Source of the DNA: Sporopachydermia quercuum
Lineage: Eukaryota; Ascomycota; Sporopachydermiomycetes; Sporopachydermiales; Sporopachydermiaceae
DNA length: 64,000 bases
Direction: 5' to 3'
Assembly (NCBI GenBank): GCA_001599295.1
Contig: BCGN01000007.1
Span: 1,229,791 to 1,293,790, forward strand
The position numbers and the translations under genes were made by a program. The notes below the pieces were generated by a model. That model saw only the letters and a program-made list of their open reading frames with translations. It did no database searches and had not been told where the DNA came from. Shown here one piece after another: positions 1-9,598 of the stretch. Position 1 is the first letter of the stretch. Every line of letters begins with the position of its first letter.

Positions 1-374
1 AGCTGTTACATTGTCGATTGGAACTCCTAAGGTATTCGCTGAGTTGAGTTCCGGATACCAGAAAGATAACGACGGGAAGTTTTCTCAATAGTTTATCATA
101 GTAGTCGATATCATTCTTCTTTGACTCGAATCCATTTTGAAGAAGAAGGAAAGAAAACAATTAAAACCGCAGAAGATATACGGCCTGAAGGTCTTGTAGT
201 ATGGTAAAGCTTGTGATTCCTATAGCATGGTGAATATCATCTAGAAAAAGAGAACCTCTTGAATCGCCAGATACAAAACTCACAGCTTATCTATCGAGTG
301 ATTCTGTAAGAAAGAATTACGAATATACTCTAATTTGTATTTATATCAACTATTGGATAAAGCAGCCACAAAAA
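1..374. other. Upstream region of the WSC gene
   Basis: No gene is firmly supported here. Positions 2-91 (+) form one open frame ending in TAG whose translation looks protein-like (it includes SIGTPKVFAELSSGYQ) and could be the last exon of a gene that starts before the window. It is too short to be sure and I do not recognise it. The rest should hold the promoter and 5' leader of the WSC-domain gene. Confidence 0.3.
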
Positions 375-1688
375 ATGGTTGAGGTCTATAAAAATTTCAT
401 CCACAATATGATTTGGTGGAGCTCGTTATTAATTTTGTTCTCGGGTGTGAAAGCGTTTGAACAAAGTGTCTGCTCATCAGACAATACCTCACCGGAGGAG
501 CCTGTATCGTATGAATTTAATTCAAATGGTTATTGTCGAGACCGTTGTGCATACGAAGGCTATGCACTAGCAGTTGTTCAAGGAGATGATTGCTGGTGTA
601 CGAATTACCTACCTGCTGCTTCGACAAGCGTAGGTTCTTGTTCAGATACTTGTCCAGGGTATCCAGCAGAACTATGTGGTAATGTTGAACAAAATCTTTA
701 TGGTTATATCGAAATAAGTACCCCCAGTGGCACACAAGGTTCAGACACAGTTTCCACTTTAAGCTCTGATACAAGCTCTGATACAAGCTCTGATACAAGC
801 TCTGACACAAGCCCTGATACAAGTTCTGATACAAGTTTAGATTCAAGTTCAGAATCAAGTTCAGATTCTAGCTCAACTTCTAGCTCAACTTCTAGCTCAA
901 CTTTTAGCTCAAGCTCAAGTGAAACCCCAAGTTCTAGTGATGAAACGACTTCTCCTTCTCCATCTCCAACATCTACAAGCGATATTGAATCCACATCACC
1001 AACGGAAGAGGTGACGTTATTACAAACATCCACGCAACAAATAGTATACACAACAATGATAACAGGGTCAGTAGAGACGATATTTGTTAGTGAAAGCGGT
1101 AGTGGTGGTCCAAGTGGGACAACTCAACAGCCAGGTGAAACATACATAATGACGTCACTGGTAACATCAATAGTATCGATTATATCCACAGCATCTCCTA
1201 CGATTGACAGCGAACCCGCATCTTCTTCATTGTCGTCAAGTACATCACAAGACTCCCCAAGCGCAAAGCCAAGCTCCAATTCCTTTTGGTCAGATGGTGG
1301 TAAAGTTGCTGGAGTGTTTGTCGTGGTGGGGGTTGTTGTACTAGCCCTAATAGGATTGTTGTTATGGTGGTATTGTCGTCGAAGACGTAATGGAAGTGAC
1401 TCTACAAAACAACCTGAAATGGAAGAACGGCTAAGAGTGAATCCTGCATTCGCTGCTTCTTATGATAACGAACCTTTACCATCAGGTTCTGATGACGATC
1501 TAACGATTCCACTACCAGCAGTTGAAGTAGACCAAAGACTTGATCCTAATCATATATACATGCGTTGGTATCAGAATGAGTCCAAACGATCATTACAGGA
1601 TGATCATGATTATTCAAGAAGGGTTTTTACCGTTGCCAATCCAGATCCTGACAGACCATCGCTTGAGAAACAACACAGTAAATCTTGA
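375..1688 (+). CDS. WSC-domain cell-wall stress sensor
   Basis: A 437-residue type I membrane protein. Residues 1-28 are a signal peptide. Residues about 30-115 form a cysteine-rich WSC domain (YCRDRCAYEGYALA, CWCTN, CGN). About 118-310 is a Ser/Thr-rich stalk that would be O-mannosylated, 315-337 is a membrane span, and a basic RRRR stop-transfer precedes a tail of about 100 residues. The tail carries DYSRRVFTVANPD, which resembles the conserved C-terminal motif of Wsc sensors. In S. cerevisiae, Wsc1-3 detect wall stress at the plasma membrane and pass it through Rom2 to Rho1 and the Pkc1 MAP-kinase pathway. The start is the first ATG, directly before the signal peptide. The stalk contains a 12-bp minisatellite (separate entry). 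Which of WSC1, 2, 3 or 4 it matches cannot be said from the sequence alone, so no symbol is given. Confidence 0.9.
   Translation: MVEVYKNFIHNMIWWSSLLILFSGVKAFEQSVCSSDNTSPEEPVSYEFNSNGYCRDRCAYEGYALAVVQGDDCWCTNYLPAASTSVGSCSDTCPGYPAELCGNVEQNLYGYIEISTPSGTQGSDTVSTLSSDTSSDTSSDTSSDTSPDTSSDTSLDSSSESSSDSSSTSSSTSSSTFSSSSSETPSSSDETTSPSPSPTSTSDIESTSPTEEVTLLQTSTQQIVYTTMITGSVETIFVSESGSGGPSGTTQQPGETYIMTSLVTSIVSIISTASPTIDSEPASSSLSSSTSQDSPSAKPSSNSFWSDGGKVAGVFVVVGVVVLALIGLLLWWYCRRRRNGSDSTKQPEMEERLRVNPAFAASYDNEPLPSGSDDDLTIPLPAVEVDQRLDPNHIYMRWYQNESKRSLQDDHDYSRRVFTVANPDPDRPSLEKQHSKS
762..919 (+). repeat. 12-bp coding minisatellite in WSC stalk
   Basis: About a dozen 12-bp units, nearly identical at the 5' end (AGCTCTGATACA, encoding SSDT) and drifting to AGCTCAACTTCT (SSTS) at the 3' end. 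The period keeps the reading frame, so copy-number change would lengthen or shorten the extracellular stalk without a frameshift. Confidence 0.85.
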
Positions 1689-2536
1689 TTGCACATCTCT
1701 GTGAAACATTAGGTATGTTTTGCATTTTATTTTTAATTTGACTTCTATGATCATAATTATAGTATTGTATTTATCTNTCTCAAGCAACGAAAAAGAAGAA
1801 AAAAGAGAATAAAGTAGTTATAATCCATTCTATTCAGTATTTTTTCATCGACATGGAGCTCAAAGGATTCCACGCTCTTTACCTGATGCGTTCGTTGTGT
1901 TACAATATTTATATTGGTCTATCCTCACGGCAATATATGGTAGATTATTTTAGATCTGTTCACTTGATGATGAATCTTTTTATGACTTGGAATTTGGTAG
2001 TGTGGGTTCGGTTTTCTATGGTGATTTATTTATTTTATGGATGATAGTGATTGTAGTTAAGAAATCTTGACTATTTTAGATGTTAATTAATGTAAGAGTT
2101 TATAAGAATTTAGTAGCTATAGAATTGTTGTGGACTGCAGTTTCTTCCGATTTTCATTATTGCTCCGTTTATTCCATGAATATTCTCATTGTTACGAGAT
2201 TCATGCTATGCTATCTGCTTTCTCTGTAGGTATGTATATAGCCGATAGTTCTGTCATGGTAGCTCTGTGACATTGAAATGAGCTGGTATGACGTGATAGA
2301 CATATAATATCTAAGAAAGAAAACAAGACTTCTACTTCTGAACGAAGAGTGTATTAACCAATAAATTAATCTATCTTTCAGTATCAACTGTTTTCCATCA
2401 AGCCTCAAAAATCTAGGATATATTCTTCATGTGCCAAAAAAAAAAAATTTAACAAGCATTCGTTTGTCTACATTTCAAACAGATGAGACGCAGTTGAATT
2501 GTTGAGAGAAACAACTCTTCTTCATGAAATTTCAGC
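1689..2536. other. Intergenic, WSC 3' region
   Basis: AT-rich sequence between the WSC stop and the tRNA terminator. Short open frames occur on both strands (the longest about 65 codons) but none has a recognisable motif, and flanking splice signals do not join them. I see no gene here. Confidence 0.5.
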
Positions 2537-2541
2537 AAAAA
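2537..2541 (-). terminator. Pol III terminator of tRNA-Ala
   Basis: A run of five T on the minus strand one base after the discriminator base of the tRNA, as expected for RNA polymerase III termination. Confidence 0.7.
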
Positions 2542-2542
2542 T

Positions 2543-2616
2543 TGGACAAGTCCGGAATCGAACCGGAGACCTTCCGCATGCGAAGCGGACGCGATAGCCA
2601 ACTACACTACATGCCC
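2543..2616 (-). tRNA. tRNA-Ala (anticodon CGC)
   Basis: A complete cloverleaf of 74 nt without intron and without encoded CCA. The acceptor stem GGGCATG/CTTGTCC contains the G3:U70 pair that identifies alanine tRNAs. The anticodon stem TCCGC/GCGGA closes loop TTCGCAT, giving anticodon CGC, which reads GCG. The T arm is TCCGG-TTCGATT-CCGGA, a perfect B box. There is one T-T mismatch in the acceptor stem and one in the D stem. Discriminator base is A. Confidence 0.95.
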
Positions 2617-3063
2617 AAAATTTTTAAAAATTTCTGAATTACAGACTATATAATATACATTATCCCGTATTTATTTATTTATTTATTTCTACTTTTCAAT
2701 TTTAATTTTTCATACGTACCAGTAATAACGACATAAAATAATAAAAATATTATTGGTTCTGAATAACCCGAGAAAATATTATACAATGACTCCAATACTT
2801 TGCTGGGAAGTGGTTAGGGGTTTCCTATAGATATTCTGTTGATTGGTTGGCCCAGGTGGAGGAGGTATACCCTTGTGATGTGTCTTTTCACATTCACCTT
2901 GATATTTTCTTTTCTATGTGGTCGCTAGAGTTTTTTCTTTATTTCGTTTGTTTTGGATTGATTCGTACTCTGTGCATTATAGTTGTATAAACCTCCCCTG
3001 CAGTACAGCAGAGGACTTATAGATCAATGTAATCAACTGAAGTTGCACTTCCACATATTTCCC
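2617..3063. other. Intergenic, tRNA 5' flank to SYF2 3' end
   Basis: Holds a (TTTA)n microsatellite at about 2670-2687 and the 3' flank of SYF2. No gene seen. Confidence 0.5.
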
Positions 3064-3915
3064 TTACGTTGCTGTTCCTCGTTCAAACGAGTCCTTGATA
3101 TCTCTGGTGTATTTATCGTAGTGTCGGGAAAGCTTTTTGTTAAATTGTTTGTTCTTCTCGTTGACTTTTGGAAGATTGGTTAGTATCAAGTTAATAAATT
3201 ATGACAACAACTCCAGAACAAAGATATTCTAAAAACATACTATATGTGACAAACTCGTCGTCTTCATTAGGTCTTTTCCTCCTTCTAGTTTTTCTTTCAT
3301 CTCTATGAGCAATATTGTTAGTATTTAGCTTGTTACCATTCATCTTCCCAAAAGAAACATTTTTACATACTCTTTCTTCAAAGCATCTTGAAGTNTTGAG
3401 ATAGCCTCTTCTGAAGGTCTTGAATTGTCAAATTCATTACCATCTACCCCTGTTTTCTCTACTCTTATCTTGCCTTTTTCATTTACTAGATCTTTCTCAT
3501 CAATGTGTTTAATCTTCTCTTCAAGGTAAACCTTTTTATCCATTGATACATTTTTCATATCTCTGTTGTAAGCTCTCTCGGCNGCCTGTTCATAATCGTG
3601 AAACAACCCGTTTGCTTTCCCTTCAGCTTTCTCTTTCATTTTCGCATCCCATGCCTCAGCTTCTTCAATAGTCCAGTCCCACGCGCGTTTTCGTTCAAAA
3701 TCCTCGCCTTTCTCGGCTGCTTCGATTTTTGCTAATTCGTATTCCGCTTTTGCTACTTTTCTTTCGATTGCTGGTTCAGATACCTCTCCTTTCCGTGCCC
3801 TATCAGCAAATAATTCTACTCTATTTTGTTTCTCTGCCTCATTTTTCAGTCGCTTCAGTTCTTTCAGCTTCTCCAGCCTACTTTGACTTTTCCTATTATT
3901 ACTGTTGTCCTCCAT
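3064..3915 (-). CDS. SYF2: Pre-mRNA splicing factor SYF2, three exons
   Basis: A component of the Prp19-associated (NTC) spliceosome complex. Model: exon 1 3915-3371, exon 2 3302-3241, exon 3 3164-3064; 708 nt, 235 residues, phases closing exactly. Both introns (68 and 76 nt) start GTATGT and have TACTAAC shortly before the acceptor. Exon 1 contains the family core ([14 protein letters not shown], then HDYEQ and [13 protein letters not shown]). Exons 2 and 3 restore the basic patch RRRKR, the motif [13 protein letters not shown] and the end SFERGTAT, which matches the usual ERGTA-type SYF2 terminus. Without splicing the frame would stop at 3340 and lose this conserved C-terminus. Two N bases affect single codons. 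The gene diverges from the CTNNBL1 homologue, another spliceosome-associated protein, 580 bp away. Confidence 0.92.
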
Positions 3916-4495
3916 GATTGGTGACTATTCTATAGAACCGAAACCAATAGCTGCTGTTGGAGTCTTGGTAAGCATTAAATTCTTTATGAAAGCACTATCA
4001 AAACGTTTCATATCTTATCATATAATCTATTGATTGGCAATAGTGACAAACCTTAAAAGATAAGATAGGTAGATTTTCAAAAAGTAATTCAATAAATCAA
4101 ATGAAAATTCATCTCTATGTCACGATATCTTTACCCTAAGGATTGCCTGTGTGACATAAGCTCAGTTATGAGTCTGACAATTTATTATAACTTGTCAGTT
4201 CGCTGTACATCTCAACTACAGCAGAATGAAAGGTGCTGGTAGGAAAAAAAAAAGTGGTGTATTGAAATAGAAAAAAAAGACTAACTTGACTTCACATCTC
4301 ACTTCCTATGCCATTTGGAAATCATCAAATATTCACATGAAAGATCGAAAATCCACTACTTGTGGTATGAAAGATCATGAAAAGAGAATCAAATTCAATT
4401 GTTCTTCTCTTCAACTTGAAATATAAGAATATGGCTACATGCAGCTAATTTGACTGTGTCCTTTCGTTTCCAATAGCAAAGCAAATGGATCAACT
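3916..4495. promoter_or_regulatory. Shared divergent promoter SYF2 / CTNNBL1 homologue
   Basis: 580 bp between the start codons of two divergent splicing-factor genes. Contains A-rich tracts around 4242-4280 and several short upstream ATGs on the CTNNBL1 side. A pyrimidine-rich stretch ending CAATAG at 4471-4476 could be the acceptor of a 5'-UTR intron, but no clear donor was identified. No conserved factor site is claimed. Confidence 0.5.
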
Positions 4496-4499
4496 ATGA
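4485..4499 (+). promoter_or_regulatory. Minimal uORF overlapping the CTNNBL1 start codon
   Basis: ATG GAT CAA CTA TGA: a four-codon frame whose TGA stop overlaps the main ATG (4496-4498) in an ATGA configuration. If the transcript starts upstream of 4485, translation of the main frame would need leaky scanning or reinitiation. A transcript starting between the two ATGs would avoid it. Confidence 0.4.
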
Positions 4500-6387
4500 A
4501 CGTAGATGAATTGTTCAAGTCAGCGAATGGTAAAAGACCATTGGAGCCTGAACGGAATGCAGAGAATCCTAGAACTAAAGAATTAAAGCTAGAAGAATCA
4601 AACTTCAACGGTAATTCTGACGAAGACGAACGGTTTTCTGGCAGCGGACTGACTGAGACCGAGCAAAAGGTCATTGATTTCATTGATAACAATGCCCCTA
4701 GCAGTACTAGTGAAGAATATAACGAGAAGTGGCTCTCTAGGCTCATAAGAGAAGTAGAGGACAAATTAAATGAAAATGAAGAACTGAGGGCATTATTTCC
4801 TTCTGACCCTTTGAAGTTTGTTGCTTCTGAAGAGAAACTAAATGTTGCCATTAAGAATCTTTCCGCTTTAGCTGCAGCCCCTAATCTTTATGAAGATTCG
4901 ATTAGACTAGGGTTACCATCAGCATTGACAGTAGCTCTACGACATCCTAATTGCGATATTAGGGCTATGACTATTACAGTTTTGAACGACCTTCTAGATG
5001 AAGACACTCCGCTTTCGACAGAAGAGATGCAGTCCTTTTTACAGTCGTTCGTTGATAAAGAGTTGATACAACTGACACGTCTTCATTGTATGCAGTTGCT
5101 GGAAGAAGCTGGAAGTGATTATCAAGAATACTATTCTAACGCTCTTGCGTTATATCAAGCAATATTGGAATTGGATTCAAATACAAGTAAAGAGTTAGGA
5201 ACAAAAATGTATGTTGATTGGTTTACTGATCTGATCATGAAATATGAAAAGTTTTTATGGTTGGCTGAGTACTCTGCTGAAATCTTATCCATTTTATTCC
5301 CACTGAATCCCAGATGTTTGTATTTAGCGGTAAGTGATAGTCGCTTGCTTGATACCTTACTACAGATTTTGTCAAAGTATATCTCAGGAAAACCCGATTA
5401 TGATGAGGAAGAGCTGGTAGAGAATTGTATTGACATTATTTGTCAAATATTGCATTTACGAATAGGTAAAGAATTGTTCTTAGAGCTAGAAGGAGTAGAG
5501 TTGCTATTGATTCTTAGTAAAGGATCAAGCTGGGGCCAATCCCAGGCTATCAAAATACTAAACCATGGTTGTGATAGTATGGACTCTGCTGGGTTGACTT
5601 CTCGGTTGGTGACAGCTGGTGGGTTGAAAATGCTGTTCAAATCTTTAATGAGAAAGGTATGTGTAGCATAGTGATGAATGAAGAACGTGCACTTATTGGT
5701 AGCTCTGCTCTTTGAGGTGGGCTGGATTTGAAATTATTTTGAGCATTATTGTGAACTAACGTGTGTGTTTATTAGAATGATAAGCAAACTATTGAAAGAG
5801 TACTGCTGGTTCTGGCTTCTCTATTTAGAAGACTTTCAATTGAGTCTCCTGAAAGAATTAGATTATTAGGAAAGTTTTTGGAGAAAGAGGGTGAAAAAGT
5901 GAATAGGCTGATTGATATTAGATCTACCTGGTATTCTTTTATTGATAAAATAGAGAAGAAATATCAAACACAGCATAGAAACTTGGATGATGGTTCGGAT
6001 GAGTTTAAGGAATTGGACACTGAGTTGATACTGGATAAGCTTGAAGGTGGTCTGGTAATTGTTCAAAATGTAGATATAATTTTAGGATGGTTAATTGTCG
6101 ATGGTGGTAATCGATATGTAAAGAAATACTTGGCAGCTAGTGGCGTGCATATATCAAATATTCTTGAAGACCTCAGAGCATACAGGGACGACTTAGAATC
6201 AGCACAGGATGGATCTGAGGAAAATGAATATGATGGCGATAATGATGGTGCTGATGCTGGTGCTGGTGCTGGTAATGGTGGAGAAAGAGAAGATAATGGC
6301 TATGGCTTGATTTCTTCGAAGGATGAAACGAACGATTTGATTAGCATGTTGGAGTTTCTGATAGAAGAGTTGGAAGGTGGCTCATGA
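4496..6387 (+). CDS. Beta-catenin-like protein 1 (CTNNBL1/NAP) homologue, two exons
   Basis: An armadillo-repeat protein; the human homologue CTNNBL1 associates with the CDC5L/Prp19 complex and the spliceosome. Exon 1 4496-5656, intron 5657-5775 (119 nt, GTATGT donor, AACTAAC branch, TTATTAG acceptor), exon 2 5776-6387; 590 residues against about 563 in human. The N-terminus MNVDELFKSANGKRP parallels human MDVGELLSYQ...KRP. The motif FPSDPLKFVASEEKLN matches the family's FPDNPEKF region, and exon 2 carries EKVNRLIDIR and LDKLEGGLVIVQ, matching EKVDRLMEL and LRRLDAGLFVLQ of the human protein. The C-terminus is acidic with a short Gly-Ala-Asp stretch. No S. cerevisiae ortholog is known to me, so its retention is informative about the lineage. 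Paired head-to-head with SYF2. Confidence 0.9.
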
Positions 6388-8032
6388 GATCGTGATGTTG
6401 CTTGAGCTAGTAATAAGGTATGAATGAGTAAGATTGTTGAAATGCGACAAAAGCAAAAGACGGTAAGTAAGCTGTGATAATCTCTTAAATGATGCTATCG
6501 TTATTTCTATATTTCTTATTTTCAAACGAACAATTATGTTCCATTTGATGCGGCTCTTACCTTCCTACTATTTGAGATTTTCTACTTGATATAAGGAAGA
6601 ATTTTCTTGTAGATTACACAACAAACGGTCCCCCCCCCCCAGTATATTGGAATCGTTCATCTTCTTTTCCATTGGACGATGTGTTGTTTGTTTGTCTCGG
6701 GCTGATAATATAATGATAATATAATGTATGATTAGCAGAGGGCATCGAATACCTTATCTGCCTTGGATTATGAAGTTTCTTCGCTAATGTCAATAGATAT
6801 CCTCGTACATCTGTAACACCAATGAGTGTCTGCGGAGCAGCTAGACACTTGTGCGATATTAGAGGTTAGTCATACCTTCTACATCAGTGCACGGACTGTT
6901 GATCGTATTTCTGAGCGTTTTGCCGATTTGTGATGAGTGGAATTGTGCGTAACATATTCTAGTTACCAAATAGTCTAGTGACTCCTGTAAGTACCTTGTT
7001 TATAATATGGTATGAGACAAAAGCAAGAAATTATATACTGCAATGTACTATAATTCCATGATGCTCTTCGTTATCGAATTGGTTATTTGCAATCAGTTTC
7101 GGCTACCCTATATGATACCGCCACGATTTGTGATCCCGGATTGCAAGCAGTCGATTTGGGATTTTTAAGGGAAGTACGAAAAGTTGGTTTCTGGTCATTA
7201 CTCATATCGAGCATATTTGTTTTACAATATGATAGCAGGAAATTGAGTCTTTTTTCTATATTTCGATGTAGGAAGAATGAGCAGTCAGTTTAATGAATTT
7301 GGATTTCAACTTGAATTTGAATTTGAAGGGCAAGATAGCGGTGAATGTGATGACTGAGAACTTATATCGACACCTTCTTTTATTATTCCAATAAATTAAA
7401 TAGTAAACGATAGACAGATTGCTGAAATCAATTCTTCTGGTTGTTCCGTACCTGTTTCAATATTGAAGCCTGGGGATTCATATAGATACATGCGCTTAAA
7501 TATGCCTGATGATATAACGCGCTTCTGTCATTCTTTCTGTTGTATATTGACTTCGCAATCACATACTGTGATGAGTCGAGTTATATCATTTAGTAACAAG
7601 GTATCAAGATACCTGTGAGTGAAGTAGCCGAATTACAAAAAGACACTCTCGATTTGACTATCAGTCCGTTGTCATCAACTATATAACCTATCTATTAATT
7701 AATAGTATTATCGTAATTTTCGATTGGTGGGTAATAAAGGTTTTTACGAAATTGATGTTTCTATCGTTTGATAGAACTCTGCTGTAATTAGATAAAGAGA
7801 AACATTCGACTACTTTTTCTGTAAGTATAGAGAGAGAATCATTCTTCTAATGTGCATATGCATAGTAAGTAAGTGAGTACTTAGTTCTACTGAACCATCT
7901 ATTAATCACTCTAAAATCATGCTCATATAACTTCTTGTTCATTAGAAAGCTGAAACTCCACGCATTCTGCTAACCAAAATAATAACCTTATTGCTCCAAT
8001 ACAAACTACCCATTTACTGTATTTATACATCT
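6388..8032. other. 1.6-kb intergenic region
   Basis: No gene recognised. Contains a run of eleven C at 6630-6640, a small hairpin (GTGTCT / AGACAC around 6826-6848), and one TATGCATA palindrome at 7857-7864 about 170 bp before the next gene. The downstream part should hold the promoter of the hydrolase gene. Confidence 0.5.
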
Positions 8033-9022
8033 ATGCCAAATATGCCTCTAGAACAACTTGATGAAGATACAACAGCATATGTGATCAAGCCTGAAGATCA
8101 AAACCCTGGAGCACCACTTATTTTCTTCGTACCGGGAAACCCAGGTTTAGCTGAATACTACACTGAATACCTTGATCGTATACACGATGTGTATCCAAAT
8201 TATCATGTAATATGTGCATCGCACAAAGGCTACAGTACTTCGAAGCAATGCAACCCACCTGCAACTTCAGAAAACGCAAATGAAAGAGAAGCTGAAAATG
8301 AACCTGAAACATGGGGACTCGATGAGCAGATCAACCATAAAATGGACATACTTGAGAATCTAAATAAGCAGTCAAATGTAAATAGAGATTTGATTATAAT
8401 GGGCCACTCNGTCGGGGCTTGGATTGTGCAAAGAATTGCTTGGAGAGTCTTCAGTAGACCAGATTTAAACTACAACTTGAGATTTGTGGGCCTGGTTACT
8501 CCGACCATCAGGGACATTGCAGCCAGTGAGAAAGGTGTGAAATTTGTCTGGATTGGATCATGGTCTATAATTTCTTTAGAAATAATAGCATCAAATCTAT
8601 GCAAACTCCTGTCATATCTACCTCGGGGGGCTATTCATAACATGATTAAACTTATAATGAGAAACCCACCGCCACATGCAATTACAGCAACTGAAGCATT
8701 AATTAGAAACCCACAGGTCGTATCACAGGCTTTAGTGATGGCGAGTGAAGAGATGCTCAGGATAACAGGAGATGAATATGCTCCTGACATTGGTGGCTTC
8801 TGGAACGAGGAGAATGGATATAAGATATGGGGATATTTTGCCGTTGATGATCACTGGGTTAGTGATGTGACGCGCGATGAGATAATCAAGGCATATGGAG
8901 ACAACAAGAATGTTGTTTTTGAAATCGGGGAAGTTGATGGGATCAAGCATTCATTCTGTGTACACGGTAGTGACATGTTTGCGAAAATCACAGCCAATGC
9001 TCTAGCAGAGGCTGGTATCTAG
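8033..9022 (+). CDS. Lipid-droplet-associated serine hydrolase (LDAH / YPR147C family)
   Basis: An alpha/beta-hydrolase of 329 residues from the ATG at 8033; a second ATG lies at 8042. The family signature FFVPGNPGLAEYY near the N-terminus is the oxyanion-side loop typical of LDAH proteins. The nucleophile elbow is GHSVG: its serine codon is written TCN, which is Ser whatever the ambiguous base is. The catalytic His is probably in GIKHSFC near the C-terminus and the acid in the DDHW region, by analogy with the family. Related proteins (human LDAH, S. cerevisiae YPR147C) sit on lipid droplets and have been linked to sterol-ester or triacylglycerol handling, though their physiological substrate is debated. 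No signal peptide. Convergent with the TANGO2-like gene. Confidence 0.85.
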   Translation: MPNMPLEQLDEDTTAYVIKPEDQNPGAPLIFFVPGNPGLAEYYTEYLDRIHDVYPNYHVICASHKGYSTSKQCNPPATSENANEREAENEPETWGLDEQINHKMDILENLNKQSNVNRDLIIMGHXVGAWIVQRIAWRVFSRPDLNYNLRFVGLVTPTIRDIAASEKGVKFVWIGSWSIISLEIIASNLCKLLSYLPRGAIHNMIKLIMRNPPPHAITATEALIRNPQVVSQALVMASEEMLRITGDEYAPDIGGFWNEENGYKIWGYFAVDDHWVSDVTRDEIIKAYGDNKNVVFEIGEVDGIKHSFCVHGSDMFAKITANALAEAGI

Positions 9023-9598
9023 AGAATGAGCGATTGTAGTAGGCCGATTGCCAGGGGTAGGAGTATCTATAAATAAAAGTGAATGGGTAGAGAGAATGAG
9101 TGTAATGGTTCATGTTAGAACTGGCACCAATCAATGAATTGAGTGACAGGGGCTTCTTATTTATAAATATAGATTACTAGATTAGAATGCTAATAGATCA
9201 TCAATCAGGATAGCGATAGCGTTCAGTTGATTTGGAGAGACCTATGCTTTAGATCGGAATTAAAAGTATACATTTTGAATCAATCAAACTTTTTTATAGC
9301 TTCCTTTATAACACTTTATTGTAAAGAGGAGACTATGACAAGACAAAAGAGCCATCTAACAAGAGTAACAAGCCAAGTTTTACACAACGCACTACAAACC
9401 AAGCGGTACTCCCATATAGTAGCATTTTGCCATCAGTCACAGCGCGATAAACAGTTTCTGTTCAGTTTCTTTCGTTCAACAGAAGAACGAGAATCTCATC
9501 ACATTTTAATAAAACAAATTGGAAATTATTAAAACATTAGATTATTCTTATGCATACATCTCTTCCCATACAAAAGTGGCTTTTTATATTACATACAA
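9023..9598. other. Convergent 3' intergenic region
   Basis: Lies between the stops of two convergent genes. Short frames are present but without motifs. AT-rich 3' UTR and terminator sequence is the simplest reading. Confidence 0.5.

Noticed and set aside
704-1051. 115-codon minus frame over the WSC stalk
   Set aside because: Generated by the 12-bp repeat, which stays open in several frames.
6630-6640. Run of eleven C
   Set aside because: Homopolymer of uncertain length, possibly affected by sequencing; no associated feature.
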